DNA of 64,000 bases from Desulfoluna limicola (lineage in GTDB: Bacteria > Desulfobacterota > Desulfobacteria > Desulfobacterales > Desulfolunaceae), in assembly GCF_021654575.1 (NCBI RefSeq), contig NZ_AP024488.1:2689501-2753500 (forward strand), read 5' to 3'. Under the pieces are notes generated by a model. It saw only the letters and a list, made by a program, of their open reading frames with translations. It was not told the origin of the DNA and made no database searches. Positions within the stretch are counted from its first letter, which is position 1. Each line of letters starts with the position of its first letter. Made by a program: the position numbers and the translations under genes. Of this stretch, positions 36,732 to 45,795 are shown one piece after another.

Positions 36732-38042
36732 CTAGTACTTGGTCTGGTTGTACACTTCGAAGTCCCACTCTTCGTTGGGGAAGAACTTGCGAAGGCGCCA
36801 GTCGCAGGCGCGTGCGTGGCCTTCCATGCCCTCCACTCGGGAGAGGCGGGATGCAGCACCGCTGACCACTTTGTTGGCCTCGGGCTTGATCTCCTGGTAG
36901 GTCATGATCTTGAGGAACTTGTGAACGTTCAGACCACCGGACATGTACCCTGCCTTTTTGGTGGGCAGGATGTGGTTGGTGCCGGAGCACTTGTCGCCCT
37001 GGGGAACGGTGGAGCCTTCGCCGAGGAAGAGTGAGCCGTAGTTGGTGAGACGGTTGGTCCACCAGTCAAGGTCTTCTGCCATGACCTGAACGTGCTCGGA
37101 AGCGTACTCGTCGCTCACCTTGGCAACTTCTTCACGGTCTTCGCAGAGGATGATCTCGCCGAAGTCTCTCCAGGATGTTGCGGGAGTCTCGGGGTCGGGC
37201 ATGTCGGCGATAACCTTGGGCATCAGCTCAGCCACCTTCTCTGCCAGCTCGCGGCAGTCGGTGTGGAGCCATACGGGAGAGTCGAGGCCGTGCTCGGCCT
37301 GGGATACCAGGTCAACAGCCACGGTCATGGCATCTGCGGTCTTGTCTGCGATAACGGAAGACTCGGTGGGTCCGGCGAATACGTCGATGGCGCACTTACC
37401 GGTACCGGAGAGGATGGCCTTGGCTTCAGCAACAAAGGCGTTGCCGGGGCCGACAAGGATGTTGGCGGGCTTGCCGGTGAAGAGGCCGAATGCCATGGTG
37501 GCAATGGCCTGAACGCCGCCCATTTCGATGATGATGTCCGCACCGGCCAGTTCCATGGCGTATACAACGGCAGGAGCAATGCTCTCGCCGCGGGGAGGGG
37601 AGCAGGCGATGACGGTCTTGACGCCGGCGGCCTTGGCAGTGGCAACGCTCATGATGGCCGAGCAGGCGTGGGCGAAACGCCCACCGGGAACGTAGCAGCC
37701 AGCGACCTCCATGGGGATGACCTTCTGGCCGAGACGAACCCCTTCGAGGGTCTCTTTCTCAAACTCAACAATGCTCTCACGCTGGGCCTTGGCAAAGCCA
37801 AACACCTGGTCGTAAGCGAACTGAATATCTTTCTTTACCTGCTCGGGAACTTCGGCAATGAGCTTGGCTTTTTTCTCGTCGGAAAGGATGAAGTCACCTT
37901 CCCAGTTATCGAATTTTTTAGCCAGTTCACGGACCGCTGCTTCGCCTCGTGTCTCGATGTCCTTGAGAATACCTTCTACGATGACGCGCTTCTGGTCGCT
38001 CACTTCTTCGAAGCTGAGCTCTGCTTTCTTGATATACTCCAT
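36732..38042 (-). CDS. Histidinol dehydrogenase-family (HpsN-like) dehydrogenase, copy 1
   Basis: 436 residues, NAD- and Zn-dependent HisD fold. Zn and catalytic positions are recognisable: SQAEHG, SEHVQ, GDKCSGTNHILPT and EGMEGHA. No other his genes are in the window. Neighbours are an aminotransferase, a TRAP transporter and a cysteate-lyase-like enzyme, so an HpsN-type role (oxidising 2,3-dihydroxypropane-1-sulfonate or a similar alcohol to the acid) is more likely than histidine synthesis. The start ATG 38042 matches copy 2; its ribosome site (GGAG, 12 bases away) is weak. Differs from copy 2 at only three residues (MEY/MEF, GEA/GEE, YNQ/YDQ). Confidence 0.88.
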   Translation of the reverse strand: MEYIKKAELSFEEVSDQKRVIVEGILKDIETRGEAAVRELAKKFDNWEGDFILSDEKKAKLIAEVPEQVKKDIQFAYDQVFGFAKAQRESIVEFEKETLEGVRLGQKVIPMEVAGCYVPGGRFAHACSAIMSVATAKAAGVKTVIACSPPRGESIAPAVVYAMELAGADIIIEMGGVQAIATMAFGLFTGKPANILVGPGNAFVAEAKAILSGTGKCAIDVFAGPTESSVIADKTADAMTVAVDLVSQAEHGLDSPVWLHTDCRELAEKVAELMPKVIADMPDPETPATSWRDFGEIILCEDREEVAKVSDEYASEHVQVMAEDLDWWTNRLTNYGSLFLGEGSTVPQGDKCSGTNHILPTKKAGYMSGGLNVHKFLKIMTYQEIKPEANKVVSGAASRLSRVEGMEGHARACDWRLRKFFPNEEWDFEVYNQTKY

Positions 38043-38115
38043 TGTAAAACAATTCTCCGTTGTAAAGATCACTGTGTATATTGGAAGTCAGAAAATTTCC
38101 CTTTGGTATGACCAA

Positions 38116-38144
38116 AATTAGCCATGAGAAATGATCCTTGTCAA
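38116..38144 (-). promoter_or_regulatory. Putative promoter of HpsN-like copy 1
   Basis: TTGACA, 17-base spacer, CTAATT on the minus strand, about 75 bases before the start. The -10 box is weak. Confidence 0.4.
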
Positions 38145-39312
38145 GGATTTTATAAAATCTATTTGAAAATTTATTTAAACTTCCGTTCAAACATTTTGAT
38201 CACAAAAAAAGCAACGGTCAACATTGGGATATAATTCAAGGGCATTACAGACCATCACCGAAACGCGCATCCCATTAAACGGCAAAATTCTGAATACAAA
38301 ACAGTGATCGCACATATCTTTTGAGTCCCCCACACCCTTGAAGCAGGCCTCTTGTGATTATAACGGGAACATCATACCACAGAGCCGGATCCACACATAA
38401 TATTTAAGGTTCAATTTCAGCTCCGGATGACCCAATTCCACCTAAGTCAAACACATGGCTCCCAAGGCCAAAAAGAGCACGTCGTGGATCCTTCCCACTG
38501 TGTCTTATCATGAACCCGAAGCAACGTCCGTATCCATTGGTCCCTGGCCTCTCCCCATGCACTGCCACAAGCAACAGAGCACCAATTTATGTTTGTTGTG
38601 GACTGAGACAGTACCCCTCGAGCATACCGCCTCTAAACGCCGGTTTTGTTGTGCCACAGCCCACACAAGACCACTCGGAGGTGCCCACATGCATGGGGTG
38701 GTACTTACCATGCGGTAAAACCGCCATGACGTGCTCACCGGGCTTTCGTGCAATCAATTGGACGTTAAGGACAGAGCCTTCCATGATCCATACTGGACAG
38801 CAAACTTACCACTGACATCCACCCACAAACCACTACAATAAAAGGACATACCAGTCGCAACCGAGATCACCCCTTCGATATCTCGATACAAACACAAGGC
38901 CGCATTCTTCCATATTATGGGATTATATTATTATTTTTTCATAATGTATTGACAACTTATCTAACCTATGAAAAAGAAACACTAAGTCTTGGGCAAACCT
39001 TTTGAGAGCTGTCCGGCAACACCGGCCCGTTTCTCAAACCAACCCTGGGTGAGATTCATTCAGCAGGTCAGCAAACTCCGATGTTCCTTTCGCACTGAAT
39101 TCGGAGTCAATGATACCCGCTCTCCATGCCGATCTCATCATTCACCCCTTCTCCGGCCACCTGTTGTGCCGCCAAGACTTAACGAACCATACGAATCCAT
39201 CAGCAATGTGTTGCCGATGCAGGCAACGATATTATTTGCATGTCGTCTTCAACCACGGGGTTACCCCTTGACGTCAAGGCAGATTATAAAATCAACTGTA
39301 TTAGGAGGTAGT
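38145..39312. other. Large AT-rich intergenic region before second TRAP binding protein
   Basis: Over 1.1 kb without a confident gene. A 65-codon minus-strand frame (38587-38784) with a CVGCG motif lacks a ribosome site and is not called. The operator-like site at 38908-38922 and a TTGACA at 38949-38954 lie at its downstream end. Confidence 0.5.
38908..38922 (+). promoter_or_regulatory. Operator-like site shared with the corrinoid gene promoter (probable IclR site)
   Basis: TTCCATATTATGGGA, matching 13 of 15 bases of the site at 43122-43136. In both cases an AT-rich stretch and TTGAC follow within about 27 bases. It precedes the second TRAP binding protein. Confidence 0.55.
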
Positions 39313-40311
39313 ATGTTACGAAAGACGTGTGTTGTCGCTATTGCTCTGATGACTCTGGCACTCTTCGGATTGCCGGCAGCCCAAGCAGCCCAGACGTTCA
39401 AATTGGGATTTGGTGATCCCCCCGACTCCGACCAGGGGGCGTACGCAGAGCGGTTCAAAGCCGTCGTCGAGGGCCTTTCCGACGGTGAGATCAAAATTGA
39501 GCTTTTCTCCGGTGGCGCCCTGGGTACCGAAACCGAAATGCTTCAAAGCGCCCGCAAGGGCACCCTTGACCTGGCCCTGGTTTTCAGCGGAAACGCGGTC
39601 CCCTTCGTGAAGGAGCTGGGCACCCTCACCATGCCCTACCTCATCAAAAATGAGTACGATGCGGTCAAAGTGACCACCGGCGAACTTGGAAAGATGTGGA
39701 ATGAAATCTGTATCAAAAAGGGGGGATTCCGAATTCTCGGATGGACCTACTCCAACTTCCGTCACATCACCAACAATACTCGGCCCATCACCTCCCTTGA
39801 AGATATCAAGGGGATGAAAATCCGAGTGCCCCAAAACAAAATCCACATGGCCACCTACAAGGCCTGGGATGCCAACCCTGTTCCCATCTCATGGCCTGAG
39901 ACCTTCACCGCCCTTCAGCAGGGTGTTGTGGACGGCCAGGACAACCCCTACATCGTCTGTTACACCTCAAAATTCCAAGAAGTGCAGAAGTACATGACCG
40001 AAGTGCACCACCAGTACGCCCTTCAGCCCCTGATCATCGGGGAACGAAGCTGGAAGAAATTTGACGACAAAACCCGTGACATCCTGATTCGCGCCGGCAT
40101 CGAAGCCCAGCAGTACAACCTGCTTTTCCAGGTCTCCGAAGCCTCCAAGGCCAAAGCAGCCATGGAAGCCGCAGGGGTTCAGATGGACAACCTCACCGAC
40201 GAAGATGAGTGGATCCGCCTGGCCAAAGAGAAGGTATGGCCCGAGTTCTACGACTTCATCGGCGGCAAGGAGATGCTCGATAAAGTCCAGGACACTCTCG
40301 AAGCCAAATAG
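39313..40311 (+). CDS. TRAP transporter substrate-binding protein (DctP family), second copy, no adjacent permease
   Basis: 332 residues from ATG 39313 (GGAGG upstream; the frame is open far upstream but non-coding). Signal peptide (LRKTCVVAIALMTLALFGLPAAQA), ligand Arg in KGMKIRVPQN, and ALQQGVVDGQDNPY. About 60% identical by eye to the first copy. No permease genes adjoin it, so it may share the DctQM pair at 31.8-33.7 kb. It is followed by a UroD-type methyltransferase and preceded by an IclR-like site, which suggests that it captures the methylated substrate of that system. Confidence 0.93.
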   Translation: MLRKTCVVAIALMTLALFGLPAAQAAQTFKLGFGDPPDSDQGAYAERFKAVVEGLSDGEIKIELFSGGALGTETEMLQSARKGTLDLALVFSGNAVPFVKELGTLTMPYLIKNEYDAVKVTTGELGKMWNEICIKKGGFRILGWTYSNFRHITNNTRPITSLEDIKGMKIRVPQNKIHMATYKAWDANPVPISWPETFTALQQGVVDGQDNPYIVCYTSKFQEVQKYMTEVHHQYALQPLIIGERSWKKFDDKTRDILIRAGIEAQQYNLLFQVSEASKAKAAMEAAGVQMDNLTDEDEWIRLAKEKVWPEFYDFIGGKEMLDKVQDTLEAK

Positions 40312-40337
40312 CCCTTTCTCAGCCCTTTTTTAGAATA

Positions 40338-40363
40338 GGGTCACACCCTGCGGGGTGTGACCC
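40338..40363. other. Perfect 11-bp hairpin between binding protein and methyltransferase genes
   Basis: GGGTCACACCC-TGCG-GGGTGTGACCC, no U tract. May reduce read-through or stabilise the upstream message. Confidence 0.7.
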
Positions 40364-40588
40364 TGCCCCCGACGGGCACGGATGAGTGCAGTCAACCCGA
40401 CTCCGAATCAAACAGGATGACTGCACCCCTGCCTGCCCGCAGGATCGATGCATCTCAGGCAACGGCCTGTACCTGCTCACGCTTAAGACAGTGGGGAAGC
40501 CAACGGCAAAAACGATACACGGCGGCCACCACAAATGTTTTTATAAACTACCCGTTAGAAGTCCCCTTTGGGGGGTGAAGGAGCCCAG

Positions 40589-41746
40589 ATGAACAGCAGA
40601 GAACGTGCACTAACCGCTTTGAACCACGAAGAACCGGATAGGGTTCCCATTGACTTTGGTGGACGCAACACCACCATCATGCTCAGCGGTTACGAAGCCT
40701 TCAAAAAGGCTCATGACAAAGAGCATCTGGAGACAGAAATCATGTCCAAGGTGTGGCAAACTGCTTTTATTCACGAAGAGTTTCTACAGATGTACAATGC
40801 AGACTTCCGCCACGTCCGCCCCAAAAACGTAACGGTCTTGGGTGAAAATGCTGTCCGGGAATACGACCCCGCAGACGGACGCGAAATCTTCACCGATCAG
40901 TGGGGCGTCAAGCGTAAACTCGATGGAGAGTACGCAACCATCCACGAGTACAACATGACCAACCCCACCATGGACGCCATCTTGGAGTATCCCTGGCCCA
41001 ATGCCGCCACGGACTTTGATTTCAGCACTGTTCGCGAAGAGGCCAAAGCCCTCTACGAAGCTGGAGAATATGGGATTGTGGGATGCATGGGAAGCCCCGG
41101 GAACCTCTTTGAACAGTGCTGGTGCCTGCGGGGAATGCCTGAATTTTTTATGGATATGGGCATGCGAAAGGATTTCGCCCACGCCCTGCTGCGAAAGGTA
41201 TGCGATCACAGGAAAGAGAATGCACGCCTCTTTCTAGACGAAGTGGGTGATTACATTGATGTGATCCAGTGCGCAGACGACCTGGGCATGCAAAACGCCC
41301 CCTTCATGTCGCCGGCCATGTACAACGAGTTCATCAAGCCCTATCAGCTGGAGCTGTTTGATTACATCAAGAGCCGGACCAAAGCGAAGCTCTACTACCA
41401 CAGCTGCGGCGCCATCACCAACCTCCTTGACGACCTCATCGAAGTGGGCGTGGATATCCTGAACCCCGTCCAGGTTTCAGCCACCGGCATGGAAACCGAC
41501 AAGCTCAAAGAACGATTCGGCGATCGCCTGAGCTTCTGGGGGGCCATCGATACCTTCCATGTGCTCCCCAATGGCAGCGTGGAAGATGTGCGTATGGAAG
41601 TCAAGAAACGCATCACCGATCTCGCCCCCGGCGGTGGCTATATTCTCGGTTCTGTTCACAACATGCAGTCCGATATCCCCACCGAAAACATGAAAGCCAT
41701 GCTGGAAGCCGCTATAGAGTTCGGCCAGTACCCCGTCGCCTCCTAA
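40589..41746 (+). CDS. UroD-family methyltransferase (probable substrate:corrinoid MT, MtvB-like)
   Basis: 385 residues from ATG 40589 (AAGGAG upstream). Uroporphyrinogen decarboxylase-like barrel. N-terminus NSRERALTALNHEEPDRVP; zinc-type motif YYHSCG with His about 271 and Cys about 273; C-terminal GGYILGSVHNMQSDIPTEN. Such proteins near corrinoid proteins act as methyltransferase I, moving a methyl from an O- or N-methyl substrate to cob(I)alamin. A true HemE role is unlikely given the context. The methyl donor is unknown; the adjacent binding protein suggests an imported organic acid. A terminator follows at 41917. Confidence 0.85.
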   Translation: MNSRERALTALNHEEPDRVPIDFGGRNTTIMLSGYEAFKKAHDKEHLETEIMSKVWQTAFIHEEFLQMYNADFRHVRPKNVTVLGENAVREYDPADGREIFTDQWGVKRKLDGEYATIHEYNMTNPTMDAILEYPWPNAATDFDFSTVREEAKALYEAGEYGIVGCMGSPGNLFEQCWCLRGMPEFFMDMGMRKDFAHALLRKVCDHRKENARLFLDEVGDYIDVIQCADDLGMQNAPFMSPAMYNEFIKPYQLELFDYIKSRTKAKLYYHSCGAITNLLDDLIEVGVDILNPVQVSATGMETDKLKERFGDRLSFWGAIDTFHVLPNGSVEDVRMEVKKRITDLAPGGGYILGSVHNMQSDIPTENMKAMLEAAIEFGQYPVAS

Positions 41747-42222
41747 CAAAAAAATTCCCATCCCGGGTGCCTGCAACGCATCCAAACTGGGAATTGAAAC
41801 GATGGGGTAAGGCGGTAATGCCCCCTGAACGCATCACCGCCCCGAGCTCTAAAGTCCGTATGGGTCAGCCCCGTGCCTATCTCAGCTGACATGGATCACC
41901 TGAACCATTCGGATCACCCTCCTCTTTCCATCAAAAGAGGGGGGTTTTTTCTGGTCAGCCACTGAGTGTCCCCGGCAACCACACGGGGATCCAACCCTAT
42001 CCCGGTTTTATGAGCTGGGTTTGACAAAGAGGCATGGCATGAATTGTCATGATTTTATTTGGAGGGGAGGAGGGGATGGCTTTGTTGAATCGGCGATTCC
42101 AATCGAAGGGGTCATGCGGCTTGTCGCCCGCACCCCATGGCCATCACCCGGATGAAGATAAAGCAGGGGGTCAAGGTGCCCCCTCCTTGCCGCCTTAAGG
42201 CGAACGTATTGGCTGCGGTTTT
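41747..42222. other. Intergenic region between convergent methyltransferase and IclR genes
   Basis: Holds the terminator at 41917-41950 and, near 42170-42200, a degraded repeat A arm (AAGGTGCCCCCTCCTTGCCGCC). No gene seen. Confidence 0.5.
41917..41950 (+). terminator. Rho-independent terminator after the methyltransferase
   Basis: CCTCTTT-CCATCA-AAAGAGG stem followed by GGGG and six T residues. Confidence 0.75.
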
Positions 42223-42951
42223 TTATTCCAGATGCTGCTTCAGGTACCTGACCAACTCAGGTCGTTTGGTTTCCCACTCTTTACCAATCACGGCATCCAC
42301 AGCAAGAGCGCCCACCACTTTCCCCCTGTGTTTCAATGGGTAAGAGATTCCCGCCCCACCTTTTATTAAAAGAGATTCGGCGTACCCGTAGCCAACACTG
42401 CGTGAAAGGGCAATGTACTCCAATACCTTATCTTTGCCCTCAAGGAGCACGTCCTGAAGCCTGGGCAGGTTTCGGTCCAAAATGGCTGTCACCTCTTCAT
42501 CATCTAAAAAAGCAAGGATCCCCATTGTAGCGGAACCGTAACCCAGAAGCGCCTTCTCAGCAGGCCGGACTGCGGCCAGTTGAATGGGGTTTGCTCCCTG
42601 GTACATCCCCACGCATGTGCACTCGTCCCCCTCTCGGACAAACAGCGAGGCCGTGTAGCCGAAGAGCCGGGCAACATTCCCTGCAAGGGCACCATAACTG
42701 GTGCGCACATAGCGATCCATGGAGAGGCCCGAGTAGATCACGCTGTCAGCGCCTATGGTGTAAGTCTTGGCCTTGGGGTCAAACAGAATGAAACCACTCT
42801 CCTTCAAAACTGAGAGAAGACGGTGTGCCGTGGAGGTTGTTATCTCCATGGCCTCGCTCACCTCTTTGAGCGTGGTTGGGTTCTCCCCCCGCTGAATGAT
42901 CATCTTCAGGATATTGAGGGTACGGTAGACACTTTGTGCACCTTGAATCAT
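42223..42951 (-). CDS. IclR family transcriptional regulator
   Basis: 242 residues. N-terminal winged HTH (SVYRTLNILKMIIQRGENPTTLKEVSEAM, STAHRLLSVLKESGFI) and C-terminal IclR effector domain (PAEKALLGYGSATMGILAF, SRSVGYGYAESLLIKGGAGISYPL). It is divergent from the corrinoid gene. A near-perfect palindrome of IclR type lies in the shared promoter region and a close match lies before the second TRAP binding protein. It therefore probably controls this methyl-transfer regulon in response to its substrate. Confidence 0.93.
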   Translation of the reverse strand: MIQGAQSVYRTLNILKMIIQRGENPTTLKEVSEAMEITTSTAHRLLSVLKESGFILFDPKAKTYTIGADSVIYSGLSMDRYVRTSYGALAGNVARLFGYTASLFVREGDECTCVGMYQGANPIQLAAVRPAEKALLGYGSATMGILAFLDDEEVTAILDRNLPRLQDVLLEGKDKVLEYIALSRSVGYGYAESLLIKGGAGISYPLKHRGKVVGALAVDAVIGKEWETKRPELVRYLKQHLE

Positions 42952-43121
42952 AACGTCTTCTGCCTATGGGGGTTCTGGTGCCTGCCGGGCACCGACGTAA
43001 GCGTGGTCAGGGGCAAATAAAATCGAGCCGAATTATACTTAACATGGATGACTTACTGACGCATGGGGGAAATTGCAAGAAGATTTAAGAGGCCCAGCAC
43101 AGGGCTTCCCTATCGGCACAA

Positions 43122-43136
43122 TTCCATATTGTGGAA
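43122..43136. promoter_or_regulatory. IclR-type operator upstream of the corrinoid operon
   Basis: TTCCATATTGTGGAA, arms TTCCA/TGGAA, extending to ATTCCA/TGGAAT. It lies 26 bases upstream of the -35 box and between the IclR gene and its likely target. Confidence 0.65.
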
Positions 43137-43162
43137 TACAATATATTTTTTCCCACATTGTG

Positions 43163-43191
43163 TTGACGAAAAATAAATGCTGTGCCATGAT
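43163..43191 (+). promoter_or_regulatory. Sigma-70 promoter of the corrinoid operon
   Basis: TTGACG, 17-base spacer, CATGAT. The transcription start would be near 43198, giving a leader of about 155 bases. Confidence 0.5.
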
Positions 43192-43354
43192 GCTTTCAAT
43201 GCTGAGAGAGGCTTATTGAGCCCCCTTCTCATCATTCATAGAGGACGCCTGATTGAGAGCTTAATATCCAGGCATTCGCCCCCCCTCAAAAACGTAAGGC
43301 AGGCCTTTGTTTTGCCTGCCATCTCCATATTTCTAAAGAAGGAGCGAAATCAAA

Positions 43355-43987
43355 ATGTCCATTGAGAATATATTTCAGGCTGTCATCGGCCTCGATATCG
43401 ACAAGGTAGTCAGCGAAGTAAATGGAGAGATTGAGGCAGGAACGGATGTGAATGCCATCTTGAACGACGGACTCATCAAGGCGATGGATGTTGTCGGGGA
43501 ACGTTTCTCCGCGGGCGAAACCTTTGTCCCGGAGATGCTCATGTCCGCCCACGCCATGAAAACCGGGGTTGAACTCCTGAAACCGCACCTTGCCGGCGAG
43601 GCCGAAAAAAAAGTGGGCACCATTGTGATCGGCACAGTGCACGGTGACCTTCATGACATCGGGAAAAACCTGGTATGCATCATGCTGGAAGGGGCGGGCT
43701 TCAATGTCGTAGACCTGGGTGTGGATGTAACAAAAGAAACCTTCGTGGAAGCGGCCAAAGAGCACAACGCGGACATCATCGGCCTTTCAACCCTTCTCAC
43801 CACCACCATGTGCGTGGTGGAAGAAACCATCGATGCCATCAAAGATGCCGGCATCCGTGATGATGTAAAAATCCTTGTGGGTGGGGCTCCCCTCAATCAG
43901 GACTTTGCCGATCGCATCGGTGCAGACGCCTTTGCTACAGACGCCGGCGACGCAGGAAAAGTGGCCCGTGAACTGGTTCTTCACTAA
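43355..43987 (+). CDS. Corrinoid (B12-binding) methyl carrier protein, MtbC/MtvC-like
   Basis: 210 residues. An N-terminal helical cap domain (about 1-85) is followed by a Rossmann-like B12 domain with the lower-ligand motif GTVHGDLHDIG (His100). GLSTLLTTTM and LVGGAP are the other nucleotide-tail contacts. It carries the methyl group between the substrate methyltransferase (40,589) and the acceptor-side MtaA-like enzyme directly downstream. AAGGAG precedes ATG 43355. A GC-rich hairpin separates it from the next gene, which may set a higher level of this protein. Confidence 0.95.
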   Translation: MSIENIFQAVIGLDIDKVVSEVNGEIEAGTDVNAILNDGLIKAMDVVGERFSAGETFVPEMLMSAHAMKTGVELLKPHLAGEAEKKVGTIVIGTVHGDLHDIGKNLVCIMLEGAGFNVVDLGVDVTKETFVEAAKEHNADIIGLSTLLTTTMCVVEETIDAIKDAGIRDDVKILVGGAPLNQDFADRIGADAFATDAGDAGKVARELVLH

Positions 43988-43999
43988 CAGTTGCCATTG

Positions 44000-44019
44000 C
44001 CCCGGCAGCCCTGCCGGGG
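44000..44019. other. GC-rich hairpin between corrinoid and MtaA-like genes
   Basis: CCCCGGCA-GCCC-TGCCGGGG, followed by CAAACCTTTT. It resembles part of repeat arm C. Possible attenuator or 3'-end stabiliser. Confidence 0.6.
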
Positions 44020-44103
44020 TCAAACCTTTTAAAATATGAATAATCAGGTCTTGCCACCATTGTCATTACTTCCAGCGGCTCGGATATTTTCTCACTCTAT
44101 CGG

Positions 44104-44151
44104 AAAGTTTTTTGAGGAGCTTTTTATTCAAAAAAGCGACTCGCCGGAGGC
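44104..44151 (-). repeat. Structured repeat fragment, variant arm A2, inverted
   Basis: TTGAGGAGCTTTTTATTCAAAAAAGCGACTCGCCGGAGGC, shown here in two parts by position, with flank TAAATAGTTACG after it. It directly precedes the MtaA-like gene. Confidence 0.7.
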
Positions 44152-44196
44152 AAGCTAAATAGTTACGTAAAAACACTATCATTCAGGAGAAAACCC

Positions 44197-45543
44197 ATGA
44201 ACGGCAAGTCCCTTATTTTAAATGCTCTTAACCACCAGGAAGTTGCCCGCACCCCCTGGGTTCCCTACACCGGCGCCCAGATCGCAAACCTCAAAGGGTA
44301 TGCCGCGGATGAAATGTTTCAGGATGTGGACAAACTCGTTGAGTGCCTCCTGGAAGCGGTAGCACAGTACGCACCGGATGGACTGCCCGTCATGTTCGAC
44401 CTGCAGGTGGAAGCCGAAATCCTGGGATGCGACCTCAAATGGTACCCCAACACCCCGCCCACGGTCTGCAGCCATCCCCTTGCAGATGATTTCATCATTC
44501 CTACCAGGCGCCTGACCAAAGAGGACGGCCGCATTCCCATCATCATGGAGGCCACCCGCCGCTTGAAGGAAGCAAAGCCCGACATTGCCCTCTACGGCCT
44601 GGTCTGCGGTCCTTTCACCCTGGCCTCGCACCTTCGCGGCACCAACATCTTCATGGACATGTACACCCAGCCCGATAAGGTCAACGAGCTGATCAACTAC
44701 TGCGAGGAAGTGGTCAGCGAGTACGCGGGCTTTCTTATTGAAGCGGGATGCGACGTCATCGGCGCCGTCGACCCCCTGGTCTCCCAGATTTCACCGGCCT
44801 CTTTCGAGCAGTTCCTGAGCACCCCCTTCTCCGCATTTTTTGACAAGGTACGGGCACAGAACGTTCCCTCCACCTTCTTTGTCTGCGGCGATGCCACCAA
44901 AAACATCCCGGCCATGTGCGAAACCCGCCCTGACGCGGTGGCCATCGACGAGAACGTGGACATCCTGGCCGCCAAGAAGGTCACCGACGAGTACGGCGTT
45001 CTCATCTCCGGCAACCTCCAGCTCACCATCACCATGCTCTTCGGCACCCAGCAGGACAACCAGAAGGCCGCCATCGAGCTGATGGACTCCCTGGACACCA
45101 AAGATTTCATCCTTGCCCCCGGCTGCGACGTTCCGTTTAACGTTCCCCCCGAAAACATCGTGGGTGTCGGCATGGCCGTCCACAACAAAGAGGCGGTACG
45201 AAAGGCCCTTGAGACCTACGTGAAAAAGGATGAGCTCCCCGAGATTGAGCTGCCCGATTACGACAACCTGGACCACGTCCTCATCGAGATTGTCACTATC
45301 GACGCCCAGACCTGCGCCGCCTGTGGCTACATGGTCGCTTCCGCCAACGATGCGGCCGCTCCCTTCGGCGACAAGGTCAAAGTGGTGGAACGCTCCATCA
45401 TGTCACCCGAAAACGTTTCCTTTATGGGCAAGGTTGGCCTCGCAAACGCCCCGGCCATGCTCATCAACGGCGAAATCAAGCACGTCTCCCTGATCCCCAC
45501 CAGCGAGACCCTTGAAGCAGAAATCAAAACCGCAATGAAGTAA
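44197..45543 (+). CDS. MtaA/CmuA-like corrinoid methyltransferase fused to a C-terminal thioredoxin-like domain
   Basis: 448 residues. A UroD-type barrel (about 1-345) is followed by a thioredoxin-like tail with CAAC at 373-376 and a later NAPAMLINGE segment. In MtaA/MtbA the zinc site is His-x-Cys plus a distal Cys. Here the first motif reads FFVCGD, so the His is replaced by Phe228 while Cys230 and the distal Cys310 (APGCD) remain. It probably demethylates methyl-corrinoid and passes the methyl to an acceptor such as tetrahydrofolate, but the altered site and redox-type tail make its exact chemistry open. AGGAG precedes the start. Confidence 0.85.
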   Translation: MNGKSLILNALNHQEVARTPWVPYTGAQIANLKGYAADEMFQDVDKLVECLLEAVAQYAPDGLPVMFDLQVEAEILGCDLKWYPNTPPTVCSHPLADDFIIPTRRLTKEDGRIPIIMEATRRLKEAKPDIALYGLVCGPFTLASHLRGTNIFMDMYTQPDKVNELINYCEEVVSEYAGFLIEAGCDVIGAVDPLVSQISPASFEQFLSTPFSAFFDKVRAQNVPSTFFVCGDATKNIPAMCETRPDAVAIDENVDILAAKKVTDEYGVLISGNLQLTITMLFGTQQDNQKAAIELMDSLDTKDFILAPGCDVPFNVPPENIVGVGMAVHNKEAVRKALETYVKKDELPEIELPDYDNLDHVLIEIVTIDAQTCAACGYMVASANDAAAPFGDKVKVVERSIMSPENVSFMGKVGLANAPAMLINGEIKHVSLIPTSETLEAEIKTAMK

Positions 45544-45556
45544 GACTGTAGGAAAA

Positions 45557-45762
45557 GCCTCCAGCGGCCCTGCCGGGGGCCAAACTTTTGCCTAATCTAA
45601 AAAAGTGGGTTTGATAAACAGGTCTTAATGGATAATTTTTACTGATCCACGAGACAAAGGCCGCTGTGATTTGCCCCGAGGAATGAGGGGCAAAATGCAT
45701 TCGCAACCTGCTTTCAAGGTGTTTTTCGCTATAGTGGCTTCGCCACCCTTGCCGCCGGAGGC
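45557..45762 (-). repeat. Structured intergenic repeat, full length, inverted
   Basis: 206 bp. Starts GCCTCCAGCGGCCCTGCCGG, ends GCCGCCGGAGGC. Central hairpin loop GAGGAATGA with inner arms TTTGCCCC / GGGGCAAA. Contains the inserted TGGCTTCGCCA hairpin also seen at 5.88 and 47.7 kb. Confidence 0.88.
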
Positions 45763-45795
45763 ACGCTTTTACCATAGAAGGCATTAAACTGGACC

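Larger units (their letters stand above)
42952..43354. other. Divergent promoter region, IclR gene to corrinoid operon
   Basis: About 400 bases with the operator at 43122-43136 and a promoter at 43163-43191; no gene. Confidence 0.6.

Noticed and set aside
36732..38042. Calling the HisD-family genes hisD (histidine biosynthesis)
   Set aside because: No other his genes nearby, two copies beside TRAP and sulfonate-type enzymes; an HpsN-like catabolic role fits better, though not proven.
37092..38111. Long plus-strand frames opposite both HpsN-like genes (also 53795-54748)
   Set aside because: Shadows of the real minus-strand genes; duplicated only because the genes are duplicated.
38587..38784. 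65-codon minus-strand frame with CVGCG motif
   Set aside because: No ribosome site, no family likeness and overlapping open frames in both directions.
40589..41746. Calling the UroD-like proteins HemE
   Set aside because: Zinc-type HxC motif in this one and corrinoid neighbours indicate methyltransferases, not haem biosynthesis.
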